From: Natronohydrobacter sp.
Lineage (GTDB): Bacteria > Pseudomonadota > Alphaproteobacteria > Rhodobacterales > Rhodobacteraceae
Direction of reading: 5' to 3'
DNA length: 12,062 nucleotides
Assembly: GCA_007118445.1 (NCBI GenBank)
Contig: SKRP01000306.1
Coordinates: forward strand, 1-12,062
Positions 1-5,148 of the stretch are shown piece by piece. Below the pieces are notes generated by a model. That model was not told where the DNA came from. It saw only the letters and a list, made by a program, of their open reading frames with translations, and made no database searches. Position numbers and translations under genes: made by a program. Position 1 is the first letter of the stretch; each line of letters begins with the position of its first letter.

Positions 1-1737
1 CATCTTCTGGGCCAGTCGGTTGCGGAAGTGGCCGAGAAAATACAGATTTACCATGAGGCCCTGCGCGAGAGCGGGCGCGATCCGGCGGATTTCACCGTCA
101 CGCTGATGCTGCATACATTCGTGGCGCGCGACCGCGAACATGCCCGCGAAGTGGCGCGCGGGCCGATGAAAAGCTACCTCATGGCCGCCGCCGCGCTGGT
201 CAAGCAATATGCCTGGGCCTTTCCGGCCTTCAAACGGCCAGAGGGCGCGAAGAACCCGATGGATATCGACCTCTCGACGCTGAGCCAGGACGAGGTGGAC
301 GGGATCCTGGACTACGCGTTCAACCGCTATTTCGAGGATTCGGGCCTGTTCGGCACAGTCGAGGATTGTCTGGAGCGGGTCGAGCAGTTGAAAGCCATCG
401 GGGTGAATGAAGTCGCTTGTCTGGTGGATTATGGCATCGCCACGGAACAGGTGCTGGAAGGGCTGTATCCGCTGGCTGAAGTGGTGCGGCGGTCGAATGC
501 AGGGATTGATCTGCCCGAGGATGATTTCTCGATTGCCGCCCAGATCCTGCGCCACAAGGTCACGCATTTCCAGTGCACCCCCTCCATGGCGCGGATGCTG
601 TGCATGAATGACGAGGCGCGCACCGCACTGGCCCGCGTGCCGCATGTCATGCTGGGCGGCGAAGCACTGCCGGGCACGCTTGCACAGGATATCGCCGGGC
701 TGACCGGGCATCCGGTGCAGAACATGTATGGCCCGACCGAGACGACAATCTGGTCATCGACCTGCCTGTCGAAAGGCGGGGCCGGGACGGTCGGGATCGG
801 CACGCCGATTGCCAATACCACGCTGCATGTCGTGGGCGAGGATCTGCGTGAACAGCCTGTGGGCATCGAGGGCGAATTGCTGATCGGTGGCGATAGCGTG
901 ACGCGCGGGTATTGGAACCGCCCGGACCTGACGGCTGAGCGCTTCATCGAAAACCCGTTCGGGCCGGGGCAGCTGTATCGCACTGGCGATCTGGTGCGGC
1001 GTAATGCGCAAGGGGGCATCGATTTCCTGGGCCGGGTCGATCATCAGGTGAAAATCCGCGGCCACCGGATCGAACTGGGCGAGATCGAGGCGGCGTTGGA
1101 AGCGCAACCGGGGATCACGCAGGCCGTGGTCATCGCGCGCGAGGACCAGCCCGGCGATCAGCGTCTGGTGGGCTATTATATGGGCAATCCTGCAGGCGAT
1201 CTGCGCACAGCCCTGGCCCAGAGCCTGCCTGCCCATATGCTTCCTGCAGTGCTGGTGCCGGTCGCGGAATTTCCGCTCACGCCCAACAGGAAGATCGACC
1301 GCAAAGCCCTGCCTGCGCCGCAGGTCAGCCGGGTGCCGCAGGCCGCGCCAATTACAGCAGAAACCAGTGGCGATACGCTGGGCCAATTGTCGCAAATCTG
1401 GTGCGATGTTCTGGGGCTGGCGCAGGTCGGGCCATCGGATGATTTCTTCAAACTGGGCGGTCATTCACTGCTGGCCGTGCAGGCGCATCGCGAAATCCGC
1501 GCGCGGCTCAACCTGCCCGGTGTATCGATCACCGATGTGTTCCGCTTCCCGGTACTGGGGGATCTGGTGCGGCATCTCGACAGCAGGCAACGCCCTGTGT
1601 CCTCGGCCCCGGTGGCGAAGCTGGCGCAGGCGCGGGCCGCCACTGACCAGACCACCCCTGCCCCGGCCATAGAATCGCGCATGGATGCCATGGCCCGGCG
1701 ACGGGCGATGCGCGAGCAGAGGATGGGACGCAGATGA
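1..1737 (+). CDS. NRPS C-terminal part: luciferase-like monooxygenase, adenylation half, carrier domain (5' partial)
   Basis: The frame is open from the first base, so the gene starts upstream; 578 codons are visible. Residues 1 to about 168 resemble the C-terminal part of an FMN-dependent luciferase-like monooxygenase of the type embedded in NRPS/PKS proteins (MupA/Atu3671-like). From about residue 173 the protein becomes an adenylation domain, but only its later half. Visible are VTHFQCTPSMARML, GGEAL, A5 NMYGPTETT (241-249), A6 (about 291-315), A7 LYRTGDL (325-331), A8 (about 344-366) and A10 NRKIDRKAL with the expected catalytic Lys431. A1-A4 are not present between the two domains. A carrier domain follows (about 458-528), with Ser489 in LGGHSLL as the phosphopantetheine site. 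The tail (529-578) is Pro/Ala-rich and ends in a basic helix-like stretch. There is no thioesterase or reductase domain after the carrier. Substrate cannot be read because the first specificity residues lie upstream. It overlaps the phosphopantetheinyl transferase gene by 4 nt. Confidence 0.93.
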   Translation, partial: HLLGQSVAEVAEKIQIYHEALRESGRDPADFTVTLMLHTFVARDREHAREVARGPMKSYLMAAAALVKQYAWAFPAFKRPEGAKNPMDIDLSTLSQDEVDGILDYAFNRYFEDSGLFGTVEDCLERVEQLKAIGVNEVACLVDYGIATEQVLEGLYPLAEVVRRSNAGIDLPEDDFSIAAQILRHKVTHFQCTPSMARMLCMNDEARTALARVPHVMLGGEALPGTLAQDIAGLTGHPVQNMYGPTETTIWSSTCLSKGGAGTVGIGTPIANTTLHVVGEDLREQPVGIEGELLIGGDSVTRGYWNRPDLTAERFIENPFGPGQLYRTGDLVRRNAQGGIDFLGRVDHQVKIRGHRIELGEIEAALEAQPGITQAVVIAREDQPGDQRLVGYYMGNPAGDLRTALAQSLPAHMLPAVLVPVAEFPLTPNRKIDRKALPAPQVSRVPQAAPITAETSGDTLGQLSQIWCDVLGLAQVGPSDDFFKLGGHSLLAVQAHREIRARLNLPGVSITDVFRFPVLGDLVRHLDSRQRPVSSAPVAKLAQARAATDQTTPAPAIESRMDAMARRRAMREQRMGRR

Positions 1738-2411
1738 TCCAGCAGAAATTCGATTTCTCGGAATTCGCACGGCCACTGTTTTCGAACCGTGTCGCCATGG
1801 CCTGGAGCGACCCGCGCGCGCCCATGCCGCGGCTGATGGGGGATGAGGTGCTGGTCATCGAACAGGTGACCGCCGCGCGCGCCCGTGAATTCGGCGCCGG
1901 TCGCGCGGCTGCGCGCGCAGCGATGGAGATGCTGGGCCATGTGCCGCGCCCGGTGCTGCAGGGCGAGGATCGCGCGCCGGTCTGGCCACCGGGGCTGACC
2001 GGGTCGATCACGCATTCCGCGCGCGATTGTCTGGCCGTGGTGACGGATGCGCCCGATATCGCCGCGCTGGGACTGGACCTGGAACCCACTGCACCGCTGG
2101 AACCCGCGCTCTGGCCCGAAATCTGCTGCCCGGAGGAAATGAACTGGCTGGCCAGTCTTGGCCCTTCGCAACGCGGTCACTTCGCGAAATTGATTTTCTG
2201 CGCGAAAGAAGCGATCTACAAAGCGCAGTATCAGATCAGCCGGACGATGTTGGAATTTCACGATGTTGCGCTCGAGGTGGATTTGCATGCAGGGCGCTTT
2301 GATGCAACGATCCGGCCAGAGCTTCCGGGCCTCACAGCGGGGACATGCATCACCGGGCGCTTTGTGATTCTCTCGGGGAATATCGTCGCAGCGGTCGAGC
2401 TGGCAGCATAG
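1734..2411 (+). CDS. 4'-phosphopantetheinyl transferase (Sfp/EntD type)
   Basis: A 225-residue protein that would transfer the phosphopantetheine arm of CoA to the conserved serine of carrier domains, such as Ser489 of the synthetase just upstream. Visible family motifs: REFGAGRAAAR (51-61), GSITHS (90-95), GLDLEP with the Mg-binding Asp115 and Glu117, and FCAKEAIYK (155-163) with Glu159 and Lys163. The length and the REFGAGR plus late WS/FCxKEA pattern fit the EntD-like subgroup used in siderophore and peptide pathways rather than the short AcpS type. Its ATG overlaps the synthetase stop (ATGA), with a GGGA-type ribosome site inside the synthetase tail, so translation is probably coupled. 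All key residues are present and it looks functional. Substrate preference beyond the neighbour is inference. Confidence 0.93.
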   Translation: MIQQKFDFSEFARPLFSNRVAMAWSDPRAPMPRLMGDEVLVIEQVTAARAREFGAGRAAARAAMEMLGHVPRPVLQGEDRAPVWPPGLTGSITHSARDCLAVVTDAPDIAALGLDLEPTAPLEPALWPEICCPEEMNWLASLGPSQRGHFAKLIFCAKEAIYKAQYQISRTMLEFHDVALEVDLHAGRFDATIRPELPGLTAGTCITGRFVILSGNIVAAVELAA

Positions 2412-2525
2412 GCAGGCATATGCGCGGAAATCCGCTCAGAGACGGCTCCATCTCTGGTGGCTGGACTCAAGGTGTCCTCAAGATATGCATCATGCCTTTT
2501 TCCAGCATGAGGCAGATCGTCCCAA

Positions 2526-2543
2526 GCCAATGAAACTATTGGC
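2526..2543. promoter_or_regulatory. Dyad GCCAAT-N6-ATTGGC, candidate operator
   Basis: A perfect inverted repeat with 6-bp arms and a 6-bp spacer (GCCAATGAAACTATTGGC). It overlaps the -35 element of the candidate promoter for the small secreted protein downstream, which suits a repressor site. No regulator is identified and the site is not matched to a known family. Confidence 0.35.
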
Positions 2544-2569
2544 GCGTTGGTAACAATTTCTGATAAACT
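2539..2569 (+). promoter_or_regulatory. Candidate sigma70-type promoter for the small secreted protein
   Basis: TTGGCG (2539-2544) and GATAAA (2562-2567) are 17 bp apart in an AT-rich patch that stands out from the GC-rich surroundings. A second reading is an extended -10, TGATAAACT (2561-2569). This would leave a leader of roughly 90 nt before the ATG at 2666. The match to consensus is moderate only. Confidence 0.35.
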
Positions 2570-2665
2570 TTTCGCATAAGAAGAGGCAGGTCGCGTTGCT
2601 GTCCGAACCGGAAGGCCATCAGAGCCATAGGCTGCGCGACAGGATCAGTAACCTGAGAGGGACAC

Positions 2666-2980
2666 ATGCGAAAGATACTCATTGCGTCAAGCCTGGCCAT
2701 TCTGATGGCCCCACTCGCGCCTGCGATCGTCAGCGCAGGGCCAATCGAGAATGCCTGCCTGCGGTCGGACCGTCAGCAAGCCACGCGCGCGATGTGCCGT
2801 TGCATCGGGTCGGTCGCGCAGCGCACCCTGACGCGCTCGGAACAACGCCGCGCCGCGCGGTTCTTCCGTGACCCGCAGCTTGCACAGGATGTGCGCATGT
2901 CCAAAAGTGATCGCGACAACGCTTTCTGGGCACGCTACCGCGCTTTCGGGGCTGCCGCCGAACAGGCATGCGCGCGCTGA
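2666..2980 (+). CDS. Small secreted four-cysteine protein of unknown function
   Basis: A 104-residue protein with a typical signal peptide: MRK, a hydrophobic core, and a likely cut after VSA (residue 24). The mature part is about 80 residues, basic, with four cysteines (31, 44, 46, 102) that could form two disulfides in the periplasm, including a CRC pair. A stretch around FFRDPQLAQDVRMSKSD (67-83) looks like the conserved core. Proteins of this appearance recur in Rhodobacterales and, as I recall, are sometimes labelled 'arginine transporter' in databases; nothing in the sequence supports transport, as there is no membrane segment beyond the signal. The start is set by GAGAGG (2655-2660), 5 nt before the ATG. 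It is monocistronic, with its own terminator at 3008-3039. Confidence 0.85.
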   Translation: MRKILIASSLAILMAPLAPAIVSAGPIENACLRSDRQQATRAMCRCIGSVAQRTLTRSEQRRAARFFRDPQLAQDVRMSKSDRDNAFWARYRAFGAAAEQACAR

Positions 2981-3000
2981 TCGATACGCAGATTACGCGA

Positions 3001-3483
3001 TCAGGGGGCGCCATCCGGGTCCGGGTGGCGCTCTTTTTTATGCGCGATCTGCGTGACAAGGGCTGCTGACGCGGCCTCGATCAGGTCTAGCATGCGCTCG
3101 AAACTGTCATCGTAATACGGGTCGGGCACATCTGATCCGGTCTGGGCGATCAGGTCGAGAAACAGCTTTGCAGACGCGTTATTGCCAGCCGGGCGCAGGG
3201 CTTCGATGGCGCGCAGGTTCTTGCGATCCATCGCAAGGATCAGATCAAACCTGTCGAAATCTTCCGCTGTGAACTGACGGCCACGCAGCGCCGCAAGATC
3301 ATAGCCGCGCAGCTTTGCGGCCCGGATTGCGCGCCTGTCAGGCGGCGCGCCAATATGCCAGTCACTGGTCCCGGCGCTATCAATCGTGACATCCAGCCCG
3401 GCGCGGTCGGCCAGTTGGCGCAGCACGCCCTCTGCACTGGGCGAGCGGCAGATATTGCCAAGACAGACGAACAGAATGCGCAT
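3001..3483 (-). CDS. Low-molecular-weight protein tyrosine phosphatase
   Basis: A 160-residue protein of normal family length that hydrolyses phosphotyrosine, probably in the cytoplasm. The catalytic P-loop is at the N-terminus (VCLGNICRSP: nucleophile Cys7, Arg13, Ser14). The general acid is Asp121 in the DPYYDD motif. Other family marks are SAGTSDWHIGAPPD (36-49) and LILAMDRKN (81-89). CLGNICRS favours a phosphatase over arsenate reductase. The ATG at 3483 was chosen because GGGGGAAAAG lies directly before it; an in-frame extension upstream is unsupported and would run back across the inverted repeats and into the His-rich end of the neighbouring chaperone gene. It is the last gene of the minus-strand run, 94 nt after the copper chaperone, with two inverted repeats in that gap. 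Its substrate is unknown; in other bacteria such enzymes often act on tyrosine kinases of polysaccharide export, none of which is seen here. Confidence 0.93.
   Translation of the reverse strand: MRILFVCLGNICRSPSAEGVLRQLADRAGLDVTIDSAGTSDWHIGAPPDRRAIRAAKLRGYDLAALRGRQFTAEDFDRFDLILAMDRKNLRAIEALRPAGNNASAKLFLDLIAQTGSDVPDPYYDDSFERMLDLIEAASAALVTQIAHKKERHPDPDGAP
3008..3039 (+). terminator. Rho-independent terminator of the small secreted protein gene
   Basis: An 11-bp GC-rich stem with one G-T pair (GCGCCATCCGG at 3008-3018 with CCGGGTGGCGC at 3021-3031) is followed by TCTTTTTT (3032-3039). It lies 28 nt after the stop at 2980. The whole element sits inside the last codons of the convergent phosphatase gene and encodes its PDPDGAP tail. 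Confidence 0.85.
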
Positions 3484-3492
3484 CTTTTCCCC

Positions 3493-3507
3493 CTGGTTCT
3501 GAACCAG
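3493..3507. promoter_or_regulatory. 15-bp palindrome before the phosphatase start
   Basis: CTGGTTC-T-GAACCAG, perfect 7-bp arms around one base. It touches the ribosome-binding site of the phosphatase gene (start 3483, minus strand). It could bind a dimeric regulator, or as RNA fold with a 3-nt loop and affect ribosome access. There is no direct evidence for either. Confidence 0.4.
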
Positions 3508-3535
3508 TTCTACCGACATGCCGACGCTATCTTTC

Positions 3536-3564
3536 GGGCCGGAAGGCTGTCCAGCCCCCGGCCC
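3536..3564 (-). other. Strong hairpin between the copper chaperone and phosphatase genes
   Basis: GGGCCGG (3536-3542) pairs perfectly with CCGGCCC (3558-3564), with an inner GGCT/AGCC stem (3545-3548 with 3553-3556) and a GTCC loop. It begins 14 nt after the chaperone stop in the minus-strand message. There is no U-run after it, so it is not a classic terminator; it may stabilise the 3' end of the upstream message or lower read-through into the phosphatase gene. Confidence 0.45.
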
Positions 3565-3577
3565 GCGCAGCGCAGGA

Positions 3578-4081
3578 TCAGTCGTGGCTGTGCCCGTGCG
3601 AATGGTCGTGCGAATGGTCGTGCGAATGATCATGGCCGTGATCCGGCATCCGCTCCAGATCGACCGGGACAGTAAGGCCCAGTTCCGCGCCATCCTCGAA
3701 GACCAGCGTCAGCTGGATTTCATCGCCATGCGCGAGCGCGCGGGTCAGGCCAAGAAACATGACATGATCGCCACCGCGGGCCAGATCATGCCGTCCCTCT
3801 GCGGGGATGGCAAAACCCTCTTCGACCTCGACCATGCGCATGACGCCGGCCTCGTCCTCGATATGTGTGTGCAGCTCAATGCGCTCTGCAACATCAGAAC
3901 GCGCCGCGACCATGCGGCAATCGCTGTCGCCGTGGTTCACAAGCTGCATGAAAGCCGCGCCGGATTGCGACATGGCGGTCGAGGCACGGGCATAGGCGCC
4001 CTCGACATGAAGCCCGTCACAGGCAAGCGCAGGCATGGCGGCAAAGGCAGCCAGCGCTGCCGGAAGTGCAAGACGTGTCAT
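3578..4081 (-). CDS. PCu(A)C-type periplasmic copper chaperone with His-rich tail
   Basis: A 167-residue protein with an N-terminal signal peptide (cut probably after ALA, before Cys21). The PCu(A)C (DUF461) fold is shown by ELHTH (69-73), VMRM (80-83) and GGDHVMFLGL (103-112). The expected Cu(I) ligands are His71, Met83, His106 and Met108. This family carries copper in the periplasm, notably to the CuA site of cytochrome c oxidase. Residues 148-167 form a tail of alternating His with Asp, Ser or Gly, ten His within 20 residues, which should bind Cu, Zn or Ni as well. Such metal-binding tails occur in some members. Cys21 and Cys55 might pair. The ATG at 4081 is supported by AGGGAT shortly upstream. 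The preceding DUF2946-like frame currently overlaps this start by 65 nt, probably through a frameshift in that gene. Confidence 0.93.
   Translation of the reverse strand: MTRLALPAALAAFAAMPALACDGLHVEGAYARASTAMSQSGAAFMQLVNHGDSDCRMVAARSDVAERIELHTHIEDEAGVMRMVEVEEGFAIPAEGRHDLARGGDHVMFLGLTRALAHGDEIQLTLVFEDGAELGLTVPVDLERMPDHGHDHSHDHSHDHSHGHSHD
3595..3630. repeat. 12-bp tandem repeat coding for the His-rich tail
   Basis: Three units of CGTGCGAATGGT (3595-3606, 3607-3618, 3619-3630; the last ends GAT) encode the DHSH repeats of the chaperone tail. Degenerate copies flank them on both sides. The near-identical units suggest recent expansion by slippage, and because 12 is a multiple of 3, copy number can change without breaking the frame. 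Confidence 0.8.
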
Positions 4082-4475
4082 CTTTTCTATCCCTGAATGT
4101 GGTTGTGGTCCTGTGGTGCAGTTCACGCAAGGCGCGCGGGGGTGCGCGGCTTTGATGCCAGACCCCGGCGGCACTGGGATCGGACCAGCTTGCGCGCAGC
4201 AGGACCGTGTCACGCGCGCAGAGATCCGGCAGGAGCAGCGTGGCAGGATCGGCCAGCAGAGCGCCTTGCGCCAGAGTGCAATCCGGGCAGGGCAGCGTAT
4301 GTTCGACCGGGTTGCCATCGTTGTCGATCGTGACCGTGACAAGCCCGTAACCTGTGCAGATGACCAGCGTGGTCGCACCATGGGCCTGATGCCGCGCCTG
4401 CGCATGACCGATGCCCGAGGCCGCCACCATGATGGCCAGCAGGACAGTCATATAGGCGCGGACGGTGCTTCTCAT
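4017..4475 (-). CDS. DUF2946-like secreted cysteine protein, probable C-terminal frameshift
   Basis: A 152-codon frame with a signal peptide (core VLLAIMVAASGIGHAQA, cut near residue 26). The body has LVICTGYGLVTVTI (37-50), DNDGNPVE and CPDC (63-66), resembling DUF2946-type proteins that often sit beside copper genes. Cys40, Cys63, Cys66 and Cys86 could bind metal or form disulfides. The frame looks real to about SRAPP (109-113), where related proteins tend to end. The remaining roughly 40 residues (RTTTTFRDRKDDTS and on) look like an out-of-frame reading of the chaperone leader. One extra C in the C5 run (4138-4142) would give SRAPPARLA and a stop at 4123-4125, about 117 residues, with no overlap of the next gene. 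The start ATG has only a weak ribosome site; Met9 is an alternative. Function is inferred from the neighbour. Confidence 0.7.
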   Translation of the reverse strand: MRSTVRAYMTVLLAIMVAASGIGHAQARHQAHGATTLVICTGYGLVTVTIDNDGNPVEHTLPCPDCTLAQGALLADPATLLLPDLCARDTVLLRASWSDPSAAGVWHQSRAPPRALRELHHRTTTTFRDRKDDTSCTSGSAGCLCRHACACL

Positions 4476-4520
4476 CGCTTACGGTGATACATCGGCACGC
4501 GATCCGGGCAAAGGCTCAGA

Positions 4521-5138
4521 TCACGCAATGAGGCGTTTGATCGCAGTCACATGGGTCAATTCCGCGCCCAGCGGGTCGGCACAGAGCTCCTGCGCGTGCG
4601 ACAGCAACGCATCGGGGGCGACCACGCGGTCGACCAGCCCCCAGGCCAATGCCTCATCCGTCGTGACCTTCGCGCCTGCCATCAGCACCAGCTTGGCCCG
4701 CGCGGGCCCGACCAGCGCGGCCAAGCGTCCGGGGTCAGAGGGCTGCGGCAGGAAGCCCAGTTTCATCACCGGATAGAAGAACCTGGCCCCAGGCACGGCA
4801 ATCCGCAGATCGCAGGCCAGCGCCATGCCGAACGCGCCCCCCGCCAGCGTGCCGTTCAGCGCGGCGATGGTCAGGCAATCCTCGGCGCTTGCGATCCGCC
4901 CTGACAGCTCTTCCCAGAGCGGCGAGGTCGCAAGCCCCGCGCGGGCTTCCTCCAGATCGGCCCCGGCGCTGAACACACGCCCGGTCCCGGTCAGGATCAG
5001 CGCGCGGGCCTTGGCGGCGCGGGCCGCATCGACCGCGCGGCACAGGTCTTGCAGCATCGCGCTTGTCAGCGAATTGGCCTTGTCTGGTCGATCAAGTGTC
5101 AGAGTCCACAGGCTATCTGCCTGGTCGATACGGATCAT
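4521..5138 (-). CDS. Short crotonase-fold (enoyl-CoA hydratase/isomerase family) protein
   Basis: A 205-residue protein of the crotonase superfamily, which binds acyl-CoA thioesters through an oxyanion hole. The first oxyanion-hole segment is VFSAGADL (55-62), the second AGGAFGMALACDLRIA (99-114). Neither glutamate of classic hydratases is present: the position in GGGxE is Gly104 and the PE position is Val124 (FYPVMKLG). It is also about 50 residues shorter than usual, ending at AIKRLIA where normal members continue with the C-terminal helices that help trimer assembly and cover the active site. The next gene starts 45 nt later, so no lost C-terminus is hidden there. The ATG at 5138 is preceded by GAAGAGGG and lies 10 nt after the tamB stop, so it is probably in the tam operon. 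Ordinary hydratase activity is doubtful; an isomerase, another thioester reaction or a non-catalytic role are open. Confidence 0.88.
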   Translation of the reverse strand: MIRIDQADSLWTLTLDRPDKANSLTSAMLQDLCRAVDAARAAKARALILTGTGRVFSAGADLEEARAGLATSPLWEELSGRIASAEDCLTIAALNGTLAGGAFGMALACDLRIAVPGARFFYPVMKLGFLPQPSDPGRLAALVGPARAKLVLMAGAKVTTDEALAWGLVDRVVAPDALLSHAQELCADPLGAELTHVTAIKRLIA

Positions 5139-5148
5139 CGCGCCCTCT

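Noticed and set aside
754..1464. Long open frame on the minus strand opposite the adenylation domain
   Set aside because: It is antisense to a well-supported NRPS frame, and its protein is Arg/His-rich without any domain; it is a shadow of GC-rich coding.
1461..2288. 275-codon minus-strand frame across the synthetase end and the transferase gene
   Set aside because: It opposes two genes with clear catalytic motifs and has no recognisable domain or ribosome site.
2491..2514. CATGC/GCATG and TGCCT/AGGCA pairs after the transferase gene as a possible terminator
   Set aside because: The stems are only 5 bp, overlap each other and lack a following T-run; the T5 lies in the loop. The true end of the NRPS operon transcript is not visible.
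2530..2553. Tiny frame MKLLARW as a leader peptide
   Set aside because: There is no ribosome site, it lies over the candidate promoter, and no attenuator structure follows.
2596..2871. TTG-started 91-codon frame with an AGGCAGG upstream
   Set aside because: It overlaps the signal-peptide gene in another frame, shows no domain, and the better ribosome site and signal peptide belong to the ATG at 2666.
3484..3693. N-terminal extension of the phosphatase
   Set aside because: The extension reads through the His-tail repeats in another frame; the start at 3483 has a strong ribosome site and the P-loop sits at the usual place near the N-terminus.
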